Shown: positions 50,830 through 61,479 of the stretch, piece by piece
Layout: the number at the start of each line of letters is the position of its first letter
Numbering within the stretch: the stretch's first letter is position 1
Made by a program: the position numbers and the translations under genes
The notes under the pieces: generated by a model
Seen by the model: only the letters and a program-made list of their open reading frames with translations
Told to the model about the DNA's origin: nothing
Database searches by the model: none
Assembly (NCBI GenBank): GCA_964019425.1
Contig: OZ025806.1
Location: 677,374 to 741,373, forward strand
DNA from: Flectonema sp. DT1601
Taxonomy: Eukaryota > Euglenozoa > Diplonemea > Diplonemida > Diplonemidae
Reading direction: 5' to 3'
Length of the DNA: 64,000 nucleotides

Positions 50830-51783
50830 ATGAACTCAGTTAGAATTATTGTTTCGCTTGTGTTGTGCAGCATCGGGTTGGCAGATGTAGAAACAGTAAC
50901 TGTCGGAGTTGGATGTTTTTTTAAAGGAAAGCAAAGTTTTGAAGAAAGTGGCGTAGCATTAACTAAAATTACAATGGGCTACTCTGGTGGGTTCGTTAAG
51001 AGTCCTTCATTTGAGAAGGTAATGAGAGGGAGAACTGGACATGCCGAGGCATTGCAAATTCAATTCAATCCTACAGAAACCCCACTAAAGAAAGTTCTTG
51101 ACGTCTTCTGGGAAAGCCATGATCCGACTTCCCTAAATAAGCAGGTATGAGTGCATTTGATTTTTTATAGGTAATTTTCATTCGGTAGAAAAAAAAAAAA
51201 AAAAATTCCACCACAGGGTGACGACATTGGCTCTCAATATCGATCCGTGTTATTCTTTAACAGCCCTGAGCAAAATGAGACCATGCACGAGTCAAAGTCG
51301 AAGTATGACCTGTCTGGGGTATCAAAAAAGAGAGCCGTCACAGAGGTATGTAGTTGTATTGTTTACCCGATGCAAAACAAATCAATAATTAAAGAAAAAA
51401 AAAAAAAAAAAAAAAACCCGCAGATCGTTTCCTTTGAGGCTTTCTTTGAAGCGGAAGAAAACATTTCGCAAATAGCAACAATTGTGGGACAGAAGATTAA
51501 ACAAGAACACGAGGCATTCTTAAACAAAATTAAGGAACAGCAAGACCCGAGTGTTTTAGAACAAAAATTAATTGAACAAAAGCTTATGGAAGTCACAGAG
51601 CAGAAGTCTGGGATGACTACTGAAGTTCCGTTAGTGTCATCGTCATCGTCATCATCATCTTCTTCATCATCCTCTTCTTCTTCGTCTTCTTCTTCTTCTT
51701 CTTCTAGCGACAGTGGAAGTGAGTCCAGCGGAGGATCAGCCAGCGACAGTGGGACGTCTGAAGCTGAAAAGGAAACAAATTGA
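50830..51783 (+). CDS. MSRA: peptide methionine-S-sulfoxide reductase A, secreted type (three exons)
   Basis: Exons 50830-51144, 51217-51345 and 51424-51783; introns 51145-51216 (72 nt) and 51346-51423 (78 nt), both GTATG...CAG. The joined protein has 267 residues. It reduces methionine-S-sulfoxide in proteins. The N-terminus (1-18) is a signal-peptide-like helix. The catalytic Cys is in GCFF (Cys29; usually GCFW). Conserved YSGG, GHAE and, across junction 1, NKQ-GDDIGSQYRSVLFF are intact; across junction 2, VTE-IVSFEAFFEAEENIS. The C-terminus has a coiled segment and then a run of about 30 Ser in an acidic/Ser-rich tail not typical of MsrA. No C-terminal resolving Cys seen. Confidence 0.9.
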
Positions 51784-52234
51784 GGTTTTCTGATATTTGG
51801 TGTAACACTGGGATCACTGAGTCCACTCAGAGGGTGAGAACAAAAAAAAAAAAAAAAATAAGATAAAATAACACAAACACCTTGTCCCACATTAATGATT
51901 AACAAGATTTGTCCAGCAGCCAAAAAAAAAAAAAAAAAAGTGCCATCTTAACCACATTCTTTCACTCTTTCACGATCCAGCATACTAAAGGGCACTCTCC
52001 GTTGTGTAATATATTTTATTTGCAATTTAAGCTTGGATGGGAGTTAGTAGTTTTTCCAGACCTTTTTAAGATTCTAACTATTATGTTGAGATAACTAAGA
52101 CATCTCTTTTCCCCTTTTCAACATTGTTAATGTTATTTTTTTGCAACAGACTGCCGTAATTCTTGTTTCGCTTTGTTTCATCGTATTCTTTAGACGGATG
52201 TTTATTAATCACCCTTCTCAGTTGTAGTTCAGTG
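51784..52234. other. spacer
   Basis: Non-coding with two A17-A18 runs. TTCAG lies just before the next start. Nothing else recognised. Confidence 0.5.
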
Positions 52235-55200
52235 ATGTATTCCAGGACTGCATTGTTGGTAGCACTCGTGATAGTTGAAGTTATCGGCAATCATGTGAAT
52301 AGCTCACTTCTCTTGAATAGTACAGCAGCTTTAGGTGTAACAAAATCTGGGGAATTTACGTTCAACGTTTCTGGTGTAGTTGGGAACGTTACGTCAAGTA
52401 GGGTGATTAATAATACTGTTGTCGGGTCGCTAAACATTACATCCGTAGCTGATAATGGTACAGCAGCTCCTTTGGGCTTTACGGGATCGTCTTGGAATGG
52501 AGCTGGTGGTGCTCTTTTAAACTTCACTTCGGCGCTCAATAACACAGCGGGTGACATCGTCGTAGGTACTGCATCATCGAATTCAACAGCAGGTTTCAAC
52601 CGTACGAATTTGTTGTCGAACTTTACTGCCGCACCTTCGAATTTCACACCTTGGAACTTCATGGGAACGCCTTGGAACCTCACAGCCGCATCTTCGAATT
52701 TCACAGCACCTTGGAACTTCACGGCACCACCTAACAATTTCACAGCGCCTTGGAACTTCACAGCACCGCCTTCCAATTTCACAGCGCCTTGGAACTTCAC
52801 AGCACCGCCTTCCAATTTCACAGCGCCTTGGAACTTCACAGCACCGCCTTCCAATTTCACAGCGCCTTGGAACTTCACTTCCAACTTCACGGCAGCACTT
52901 TGGAACTTCACGGCACCACCTAACAATTTCACAGCGCCTTGGAACTTCACTTCCAATTTCACAGCATCGCCTTCCAACTTCACAGCAACACCTTGGAACT
53001 TCACAGCATCGCCTTCCAACTTCACAGCAGCACCTTCCAACTTCACAGCATCGCCTTCCAACTTCACAGCAACACCTTGGAACTTCACAGCATCGCCTTC
53101 CAACTTCACAGCAGCACCTTCCAACTTCACAGCATCGCCTTCCAACTTCACAGCAACACCTTGGAACTTCACAGCATCGCCTTCCACAGAGGCACCTGTT
53201 AGTGCTACTGCTGCACCAATCAACGTTACTGGTTCACCAATCCCTATGACTAGTGTTCCAACAAGTAACCCCACGGCGTCACCTTTTAAAGGCACAGCTG
53301 TTCCTTCTGATAGTTTTACAAGCAGTCCTACATCAGTTCCTTTAGACGTTACAAGATCGCCGTCCAGTATACCGTCAGCAGCTCCTTCTGGCGTTACAGA
53401 TTCCTGTGATAAGTGTTCATCTATTCAAAGATGTGTTGTTCTTGTTGATGGACAAGTTACTTGTCACAATCTTGATGAGTGTTCAATTAAGAGAAGGTTA
53501 TCCAACCTGATTGATTGTACTTCACCAGACATCTGTAAGATGCTACCTATTGGACTACCGTCGTGTACTCGACCACTTGATGATAACGATTGCAACAAGA
53601 GATGTATTTCAAAAGGGTTGGTCTGTAATAGTGACATGAAATGTGTTGTCGATAAGTGTATTGATTTTGTGTGGCCTCCAGAAGGAATTGAGTTTTGTGA
53701 TGCTTTAGGAAAATGTTCATCTGGTAAAAAGTGTACAGGATGTACATCATCAGTTACTTGTGACAGTACCGGATCCTTTGTACAAAGTAATGACTGTAGA
53801 CCAACTTGTGAAAGTATTTCATTTGAGTGTGTTCCTAACCAGATGAAACATCGGACTTCAGAAGAAATATCAACCTGCTGCACGTCATCAGGTATCGGAT
53901 GTGTTTCCTTTGATTGCTACAACTCCGAAACAACAGAAAACTGGTCAAGTGATCAACTATCCTATTGCTGTAATTCTACTGGAAGAGGATGTCTATCAAG
54001 TGATGTGTTTAACTGTTTTGATAGCGATCCTCGTAGTTGGTCGTTCTTAAAAAGTAGCTGGTGCTGCAAATATAAATCAATTGCCTGTCCATCAGTTGGA
54101 ACCCATTGCAATACAACACGGAATGAATTAACTAAAGATCAATCTGATTATTGTTGTAAAACATCTGGGAAGGGTTGTACTACTGACAACGGGTACGACT
54201 GTACTTGGGACAGCACTACAACATCACCTTGGGACAGTAAACACAGAAGATGGTGTTGTGCGAGAAAAGGTATTCGATGTCCGGCGTCTGATCCATTTGA
54301 GTGCCATATCAACACTTCAACATACAGTGATAACCAAAGAGCATGGTGTTGTTCAAATAAGAACATTGGTTGCGAGTATCAGTGTCAGCTAACTACCAAA
54401 GAAATAAATAAATTACCAGACAGTCATAAATCGTATTGCTGTTTACATTTTGATGTCGGGTGTAAGTCGAATAAAGAACAAATAAACTGCTACGATTCAT
54501 CACATGAATGGGATACAAAACAAAAAGAATATTGTTGTTTAACAAACAACATTGGATGTTCGACTAACTGCAATGTTGCAAAAGGATTACTATCGCAAAG
54601 TCAATTAAAGGAATGCTGTGACACCAAAGGCATTCATTGCCAATCATCGAAAACTACATTCAAGACTGATGGTGTCGAACAACGAATATTGTTTAAATCA
54701 TCTTGGGATCAGCTTTCTAAAAATCCGTTACGGTTTGTTCAACTGTGTCGTTCAGCGATGATCTTATCTTCAAAAGTTTTACAAAGAAACCCATCACTTC
54801 TAACTGTTACATATGCAGGAATGCTGAAATCACATTTTGAAATCCCAACTAAAGACATGACAGACAATTGGGGATACCTCGCTCAATCAAATTGGAATGT
54901 CGATACTCCCTCGTTAATAACATTCTTACAGAGTGGTGTACTGCAATCGAGTCATACTGTCAACAGGTTGTCACGGATTGGAAAATTTAAAAACCATGAT
55001 GACGAGTACGTCATGGTAAGTTACTACGTTGAAGGATCAAACAGCGAAATCGCATCCATCACAGCCGATCTTGAGAATGGAAAGGAAACTATTTTCCTTT
55101 CAAACAATGAGGGGTACACGATGATTCTGGCAGATGCCAAGATCGAAGTTATTGTTTCCGATCCTCCAAAAACACCGAAAAAGTCATCAAAATTTCGATT

Positions 55201-55423
55201 GTGGTTTATCGCGATGCCATTATTAAGTATCTTTACAATTGGAAGTTTAATCGGAGCTTACATCGTACGGAGAAGGCAAAAACAAGAACGACCAAAACGA
55301 AACGACAAACATAAAGAGCTACAAGACGCTACTGATATGGAGCTGGAGTTCGAAATGGAAGATGATGATGATGATGATGACACCTTAAGGTCTGTTGAAG
55401 TTATAATGATTGGCAATATATGA
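52235..55423 (+). CDS. large surface glycoprotein: N-glycosylation repeat stalk, Cys-pair repeats, TM anchor
   Basis: 1062 residues from the ATG at 52235 (an upstream in-frame ATG at 52163 lies before the TTCAG acceptor). A signal peptide (1-18) leads into an Asn/Thr-rich head. A repeat tract (about 130-330) of APWNFT/PPSNFT-type units follows, with about 28 NFT/NLT sequons. After a Pro/Ser/Thr linker comes a Cys-rich region (about 410-860) with repeated (W/Y)CC...GC modules (WCCARKGIRC, YCCKTSGKGC, WCCSNKNIGC and others). A roughly 180-residue globular region, a TM helix (about 990-1012) and a basic-then-acidic cytosolic tail (a run of seven Asp) follow. Likely a coat or adhesion protein; no named family. 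Confidence 0.85.
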   Translation: MYSRTALLVALVIVEVIGNHVNSSLLLNSTAALGVTKSGEFTFNVSGVVGNVTSSRVINNTVVGSLNITSVADNGTAAPLGFTGSSWNGAGGALLNFTSALNNTAGDIVVGTASSNSTAGFNRTNLLSNFTAAPSNFTPWNFMGTPWNLTAASSNFTAPWNFTAPPNNFTAPWNFTAPPSNFTAPWNFTAPPSNFTAPWNFTAPPSNFTAPWNFTSNFTAALWNFTAPPNNFTAPWNFTSNFTASPSNFTATPWNFTASPSNFTAAPSNFTASPSNFTATPWNFTASPSNFTAAPSNFTASPSNFTATPWNFTASPSTEAPVSATAAPINVTGSPIPMTSVPTSNPTASPFKGTAVPSDSFTSSPTSVPLDVTRSPSSIPSAAPSGVTDSCDKCSSIQRCVVLVDGQVTCHNLDECSIKRRLSNLIDCTSPDICKMLPIGLPSCTRPLDDNDCNKRCISKGLVCNSDMKCVVDKCIDFVWPPEGIEFCDALGKCSSGKKCTGCTSSVTCDSTGSFVQSNDCRPTCESISFECVPNQMKHRTSEEISTCCTSSGIGCVSFDCYNSETTENWSSDQLSYCCNSTGRGCLSSDVFNCFDSDPRSWSFLKSSWCCKYKSIACPSVGTHCNTTRNELTKDQSDYCCKTSGKGCTTDNGYDCTWDSTTTSPWDSKHRRWCCARKGIRCPASDPFECHINTSTYSDNQRAWCCSNKNIGCEYQCQLTTKEINKLPDSHKSYCCLHFDVGCKSNKEQINCYDSSHEWDTKQKEYCCLTNNIGCSTNCNVAKGLLSQSQLKECCDTKGIHCQSSKTTFKTDGVEQRILFKSSWDQLSKNPLRFVQLCRSAMILSSKVLQRNPSLLTVTYAGMLKSHFEIPTKDMTDNWGYLAQSNWNVDTPSLITFLQSGVLQSSHTVNRLSRIGKFKNHDDEYVMVSYYVEGSNSEIASITADLENGKETIFLSNNEGYTMILADAKIEVIVSDPPKTPKKSSKFRLWFIAMPLLSIFTIGSLIGAYIVRRRQKQERPKRNDKHKELQDATDMELEFEMEDDDDDDDTLRSVEVIMIGNI

Positions 55424-56058
55424 GTCCCTGCATTAGGTAGGGTTTCACTTTATTCTTGTGAGTAGACTGCAATCTGATCACGAATCGCAATAATACATAG
55501 TTGACGAACAATCAAATATTTTTTTGTTTTTTTTTTAAAAGAACAACAATATAATAAAAAAGAGATGATATTCCCAAAAAAAAGATAAAATGAATCCACT
55601 TCTTTTTTTTTATAGATTTTTTTACTGTCTGTTTTACTTCCGTTTTTAATATTCTCTCTCTTTTTTTTTTGTTTTTGCATTGTGAACAATCGACTAATAT
55701 CGGTTATTGAACACGTGAGTGTTTCAACACCACTGATGACCTTTTTAAAAATTTAGTTTTGTAGTTTTGTTTATATCCGTGTTGTCTCTTGGGGCATGCA
55801 ATCTTTGCCGTGTCCATCTGCCTTGAATGGAAAAAAAAAAAAACTAATACAGTACGTAGCCTCTCTTCTTACAAAAGAAGACAGCTGTGTAATATTTCCC
55901 CCCTTTTTTTTTTTCTACTTACATTCGGTAGAAGAGAGAATTGTAGCAGCGTAACTAGCCTGTTCCTTTATTACGATTTTTGTACCGGTTGCGCACAAAC
56001 GAAGGTGTGAGTAAGAAAGTAAAAAAATGAAGTTTTCCGATTCTTTTCTTTTTTTGCA
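55424..56058. other. spacer
   Basis: Non-coding, homopolymer-rich. A 73-codon open frame at 55789-56010 is not supported by anything else. Confidence 0.5.
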
Positions 56059-56188
56059 CCGACGAAGTCGGAGAAGAAACTATTCTGATTAATAGCCGTT
56101 TACTTATTAAGTCAAATGTTATCTATTTCCCCGCGTCAGTAGTAATATTTTGTGCGAATATAAGGCTTATCTGCATGGTTTTTTTTTT
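56059..56188 (+). ncRNA. structured repeat element, copy A
   Basis: Begins CCGAC-GAA-GTCGG (5-bp hairpin), then AGAAGAAACTATTC, and ends GGCTTATCTGCATGG followed by T9. Shares layout with copies at 56422 and 59797. The ending on a T run suggests a Pol III-type stop if transcribed on this strand. Confidence 0.55.
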
Positions 56189-56421
56189 GTTGTTGTTTGT
56201 TCAGGTAATAATTACACGGTACTAACAAAAAAAGAACTGAAAAGTCGCAATGTAAACGCCACTCTGTAATGGCATGTTTTACAACAGGATGAACTATTGT
56301 CCGTTTTTTTCTTTTTTTAAACGGCGCCAAACCTTCCTCTCTACAATAGAAATGAATTATCGGCGGGGCATTTCAATCTAAATCAGGACACATACTGCTG
56401 TTCTTTTTTTTTTTTTTTTTT
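56189..56421. other. spacer between element copies
   Basis: Short AT-rich stretch, ending in a T20 run directly before copy B. No gene seen. Confidence 0.4.
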
Positions 56422-56555
56422 CTTCTCCGACGTAGTCGGAGAAGAAACTATTCAGATTATGGCCGACAGTTATTTGTTTTCACCTGTGCGACAGGGAGCT
56501 GTCTGCGTTCAACGAAAAGTAAGGCTAATCTGAATGGTTTTTTTTTTTTTTTTTT
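56422..56555 (+). ncRNA. structured repeat element, copy B (best conserved fold)
   Basis: CTTCTCCGAC-GTA-GTCGGAGAAG forms a perfect 10-bp hairpin. Next, CTATTCAGATTA pairs with TAATCTGAATGG at the 3' end (12 bp with one wobble), enclosing a GACAG/CTGTC inner stem. The element ends in a T17 run. No open frame. Confidence 0.6.
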
Positions 56556-56714
56556 TGATTGTCATATATTGCATGATCGGTCTTTGATACGTTAGAGACA
56601 CACATCAATTACAAGAGTTCACAATACCATCTGTTACGTTATTTATATTATTTCAACCCCCCCTTTCCCTTATTCAGAACGGAGAAAAGCTCTACAGGGG
56701 AGCCTCTGTTAACA

Positions 56715-57823
56715 ATGTCAAAATCCTTCTCCAGACCGGATAATCCAAAGAGAATAATAAATCAAGTAGCTTTAACCTCTCGGCTGTCATTTAAAAGATC
56801 TACAGATTATGTACCGAAAATAGATTACCATCTTGGAACGAGACAGGAGAAGGCTTTCTTAAGAAGAAACAAAGCAAAGAAAAGACCAACCGCGATAGAA
56901 TTCTGGGAGTCCAACGAAGAATTTCGAATTCAGAAACTAAACAATCCTTGGGCTAGGGCATTTCAGAGAAAAGGATTAAGTTCATCATCGGCTGAGGTCA
57001 CGATAAATCCAAATAATAAATTTAAACCGATGGTTGCATGGCCAACGTTAACAGGAGATGATGAAAAGATTACATCATTTCATGAAAAGTACGAATACCC
57101 TCTGATTGGAGTTAATCCTTTAATTTTATGGACTGAAAGACACGCTCGGCCAACATCAACTCTGTGGAGACAACCCAACTCACGAACTTGGATAGAAAGA
57201 GGGTTTGAGCATCCCCACGATCCCCATGAATATTTCGAAGGATTGACGTACTGCATTTTGAGAGTTCCAATTGAGGATTTGGGAGCCAAGGGCGACATCG
57301 TTGCTGTTCACCCAGATCAATTTCGTAACGATCTTCACCCAAACCGACTTGCTGTAGTAGCAACTCGGGAGAACTGTACTCTTCTAGGGGTAGCTTATGA
57401 TACTCTGTACCAAGATCATGAAACACGTATTCAACATGGTAAGCTAATGGAAAGACAACCGTGGGTATGGGATCAATTACAGGGGATACCTTGGGAAGAC
57501 TTTACTAAAAAACCACTCACTGAGCAATCATCTAAAAGAGACGACCCATGGGATGGTGAAGTTGATCGTCCGATCTTTGCTGCGGAAACGGTTGCCAAAA
57601 ACAAGGCGTTGGCTTCAGACAGGCGTCAGGAAAAGTATGATTTTTCTTTAATTTCTTTGTGTTACTTTATCCATCATGGTAGTTATAGCTCTGGCCCCCC
57701 CTTCCATTGCAAACAAACTCCTACAACAACAACAAAACAACAACAAACAGACAAGCAAAGAGCGACAAAATGGCGGCGAGAAAAGCTGGTGCCGGCGTAC
57801 AGTTGTTCGATCTTGATAATTAG
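56715..57823 (+). CDS. mitochondrial ribosomal protein bL9m (two exons)
   Basis: Exon 1 is 56715-57634, intron 57635-57750 (116 nt, GTATG...ACAG, phase 2), exon 2 57751-57823; 330 residues. The L9 N-domain signature is clear at about 178-215: LRVPIEDLGAKGDIVAVHP then FRNDLHPNRLAVVAT, corresponding to the LGkkGdvveV...yARNyLiP..LAv core. Long N-terminal (1-170) and C-terminal extensions are typical of protist mitoribosomal proteins. Splicing replaces a spurious read-through tail by KQAKSDKMAARKAGAG and a short end LFDLDN. The intron is CAA-rich rather than A-run-rich. Confidence 0.82.
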
Positions 57824-58093
57824 TCTTTCTGTGAGAATGTTAAGGCGAATTACCGATAACGACATCAGGGAATTCTTCATTAAGATGTCACCCAGCAGTG
57901 TATTAAAAAGGTTTCTTCTATTCTACTATTGCATTGCGCACTTGAGTCAAAAATCTGTTTTTTTTTTATTATAGTTCATTTTTTAAATTCAATCATCCCA
58001 TAATTCATCATAACCACAGGTAACCTATACTTCACTTATATGCTATTTTAAAACAACAACACAATCCAAAAAATTGTTTTATATTAAACAGAC

Positions 58094-59743
58094 ATGCAAG
58101 ATGCCTATGGTAATGTGCAGACTGCACCATCAATGTCAGCTGGATGGGGAAGATCTAAGCCTGAACAGGGCAGTGAAGTAGATAGGCTGCTATCGCAGTT
58201 GTGGAAAGATCCATCCCCAGAAAATAGAAGCAGATCAGTCTCAGTAGTAGAAGATGCTGATAAAGAGAATAGAACATCCGCAGTTCAGCAATACGAAGCA
58301 ATGCTAAAACAGAGACTCTACGGTGCTGACGATACACCCTCAGTACCCAAATCGAATTCTCCATCAGCACATGTTCAATATGATACCGGGTCTAGTAGTA
58401 AACCTAAGGGTGACTCAAAAGTTTTCGATCGCACTGAGCTCTGGAAACAGGGAAAGGAAAGTCAACTATCCCATTTGCGTAAACGGCGTGAAGAAGAGGA
58501 AGCCGCGGCTTGCACGTTTAATCCGAAAATAAATGGATCATATCCAAATAAGAGTATGGGAGGCAACGTTATTGACCGATTATACCAAAGTAAGAAACTC
58601 ACCAACACTACTATAAATCAACAGCGAAAACAGCGGCTTGAACAGGAAACACAAGAATGTACATTTCAACCTACACTTAACAGAAATATGTGGACTGAAG
58701 CAGTAGAGCCCCGTTACTTAAATCCGACTGAGAGTTCTCAGTCAAGTAGAATGATGACTATTCCTGATGAAGAGGAATGTACCTTTAAACCTAATATTAC
58801 TCGATATCAACCTGTTGCTGCACAGCCATACTTAGAAACCAACGCATTTGAGAGGTTGTCAATGAGCGCTAATCATATATTAGATGATAAAGCTGTTCGT
58901 CAATCACAACGTTGGAGGACTCAACTGACAAAGGAACCTCGAAGAAGAGCAAATAGCGCTTCAACAAGAGGACGTCAGCAAGATTCGATGCAAAACTTTT
59001 TTGAAAGATTAAAAAAAAAAGAAGAGAGGCGATTAGAAAATTTAGAAATAATTAGATGCAATGAACCAGGGAGTATTCAGAAATTCACTCCAGAGATTAA
59101 TACAAAGAGTAGGCAGCTGACGCAGGGCAGGTCAGGTGATTTCTTTGAGCGACTTAACACCGACTTACGAAGACGAGAGTGCCGAGAGAATCAAACACGA
59201 GTCGCTCATGAAATAAAAGATGACCTTGATGAGTGTTCCTTCAGGCCTACTATTACCCCAGTTGCTCAGTCTTTGCGAGGGCGAACATGCGACGAGCTTT
59301 CAAAAGGCGACTTGGATCGCCAACAGGAAAAACTTCGCCGCCAAGCTCTTGAACGCCACACCCGAGAATTAGAAGGCTGCCCATTTCAACCTCAACTCAA
59401 TTCAACCGCTTATAATATCCGTAGTAAGGTTTCTGTGAAAACAGATCCGTCGGCTTACATCGCGTGGGCAAAGCATCGTGCTGAACAGAGACAGCATTAT
59501 CTGTCATCTGAAAAACAAAAACGTGATGAAGAAGATCTCAAGAAGTGTACATTCAAACCTCAAATACACACCGCTCCTGGATACGTTAGTGCCATTGCTG
59601 CTTCAGTATGCCATTGCTTAAATATTCTCCTTATTGGAAATACAAAAATAAATACAAACCAATAAAAAAAAAAAAAACAGGTCAATTTAGCTAAGCCTCC
59701 ACCGGAACCGGAAATGCCTCGGCATACCTTTGGATACGATTAA
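58094..59743 (+). CDS. CTF-repeat protein, probably cytoskeletal/basal body (two exons)
   Basis: Exon 1 is 58094-59605, intron 59606-59680 (75 nt, GTATG...AACAG, phase 0), exon 2 59681-59743; 524 residues. At least six spaced units of the form (E/A)CTFxPxI occur: AACTFNPKI, ECTFQPTLN, ECTFKPNIT, ECSFRPTIT, GCPFQPQLN, KCTFKPQIH, separated by charged coiled-coil and RLY/FERL motifs. Such C-T-F-x-P repeats are common in flagellar and basal-body proteins of flagellated protists. The final exon adds a Pro-rich tail ending HTFGYD. No enzymatic motif. Confidence 0.78.
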
Positions 59744-60220
59744 AGTAATCTATGTTGATGACCTTTTTTTTTTTTTTTTTTTTGGTTTTTTTTGTACCGA
59801 CGCAGTCGAAGAAGAAACTATTCAGATTGAAAGCCGTTGTTTCGTATTGGTCATTATCTGAAATGGGTTTTTCTCGTTGTATTTTTTTTAGATTCACATT
59901 AGAGTAGTTATATATAAAAAAGGGGTGTTCTTTTTGTTTTTATCGTTCCCCAATATCTCCTCTCCTACTCGCTGTTGGTCAAAAAAAACTTTAGATCGAT
60001 TCCTTGAATAGAGGCTAGTCTGGCCTATTTGGTAGAAATCCTATGGAAGAATAAAATAAAATAAAAATAATCGTCGTTTGAATCTCTTTATAACTTTTTC
60101 TTATGTTTTTTCATAGGATAATAATGGTGATTTGATTTGGATTCTTGGTTGTGGATTTTATTATTGTGAGATTGAAAATTTTTTCAAAAAAAAAAAAATT
60201 ATAGCATACAACAAAAAACA
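59744..60220. other. spacer holding element copy C
   Basis: Non-coding, T-rich. Contains the structured repeat at 59797-59872. Otherwise nothing recognised. Confidence 0.5.
59797..59872 (+). ncRNA. structured repeat element, copy C (shorter)
   Basis: CCGAC-GCA-GTCG (4-5-bp hairpin, one outer base changed), then AAGAAGAAACTATTCAGATT. The 3' partner ATCTGAAATGG still pairs with CTATTCAGAT with one bulge. The inner part is deleted relative to copies A and B. It ends at a T5 run. Confidence 0.5.
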
Positions 60221-61114
60221 ATGGTAGCTCAGGAACCTCCCCATGCTGGGATACCAGAGCAGCATATGGAGATTACTGTACCAATAAAACCTGCCGTTGC
60301 GCAGGGATTTAATTATCCGCAACCGAGTGCTCCCCCACCACCGAGTGCACCACCAGCTCCGGAAGATGACTTGTCGAACGTAACGGACATGGCATTTCCG
60401 AGAACTCTTGCAGAGACTTTGGAATGGGCGAGACTTGCGATCCACGCTGACAGAGTTGATAGAGATGTTGAGAAGGCAATAAAACTTTATGATGGTTCAG
60501 TTATTGGATTTCTAAACTACGAATCAAGTGAATCAAATCCACAACTTAGAATGCAATATCGACCATACGTAAAGCAATATGGAGAGAGGTCTGAGGCAAT
60601 CAAACTTAACCTAAAGAATATGAGAGCCAGAGCGAGAGCTGCTGTCATTGAAGCTGAGCGACAAGAACGGAGAGCTGCAAATACTTCTTCTAGTAGCAGT
60701 GTTCCAACCAGTGGTCCTACTAGTGTTACTCAAACACAGGCTACCCGAGCTACAACTCCGCCACCTCGACAGTACGGATGGGATGGAACTTCCTTCAGTG
60801 GAATTCGTAGGGGTCAATATGACTCTGCGGTAGCAGCTTTTGAAAATGCCAAAGTAGCCGAAGCTCGAGGAGAAATACAAAAAGCTCGAGACCTATACAC
60901 TGAATCCGCTACTCACTTTAATGAATTTCAAAAGGTATGTTGTTCTTATATCTTTTGTGGTGTTATTTTTGTCTTGATTTGAAATGACACAAATGATTAA
61001 ATACAACAGACCGAACCCGATAGAAACATTGTCGTACAGATTTGTAATAAAACTGCTGAGATTCTGACTAAGGCGGAAGCACTTGATGCGAAACTGAGAC
61101 GGGGAAACACGTAA
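60221..61114 (+). CDS. MIT-domain protein with two MIT repeats (two exons)
   Basis: Exon 1 is 60221-60934, intron 60935-61009 (75 nt, GTATG...CAACAG, phase 0), exon 2 61010-61114; 272 residues. A Pro-rich N-terminus (1-60) is followed by a first microtubule-interacting-and-trafficking three-helix bundle (about 64-137; LEWARLAIHADR, AIKLYDGSVIGFL). A Ser/Thr linker and a second MIT-like bundle (about 200-270; FENAKVAEARGEIQKARDLY) follow. The third helix of this second bundle is supplied by exon 2 (ICNKTAEILTKAEALDAKLR), which supports the splice. MIT domains bind ESCRT-III tails; a role in endosomal sorting or membrane scission is likely. No AAA domain, so not VPS4 itself. Confidence 0.82.
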
Positions 61115-61479
61115 TGTTAATCTTTATATAAAAGAAGCTTATCGTGGCTACTTAGCGAATCAGTTTCTTGATTGCTGTCGAGCTTGCATAGTATTGCATT
61201 TATTTGATCTCTGCTTCACTCATTAAATCAACCATGTTTGCGCATTCTTTCCCTCAATTATTATATTAGTTTTTTCTGGTTTGTTTTTTTCAACTACAAA
61301 ACATGCTTTGCTCTTGCCGATTGCATTGTTTTTTTTTTTCCTTCTTCTTTTCTTTTTTTTTTTTTTTTATAAAAAAGAAAAAAATATCGAAGCAATTAAA
61401 TTTCTTTTTTTTTGTCACAGAAAAAAAAAAAAAAAAAAAAAGTAATAATTACACATTACAATTTATCGTAAAACGAGCC
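61115..61479. other. spacer
   Basis: Non-coding with T17 and A22 runs; the frame of the next gene is open upstream only through these. Confidence 0.5.

Noticed and set aside
52939-53202. 87-codon + frame of HSIAFQL-like repeats
   Set aside because: Alternate-frame translation of the same repeat; no independent support.
52291-53295. 334-codon open frame on the - strand
   Set aside because: It is the complement of the NFT repeat of the + strand glycoprotein (KFQGAVKLEG-type repetition) and stays open only because the repeat lacks stops in that frame.
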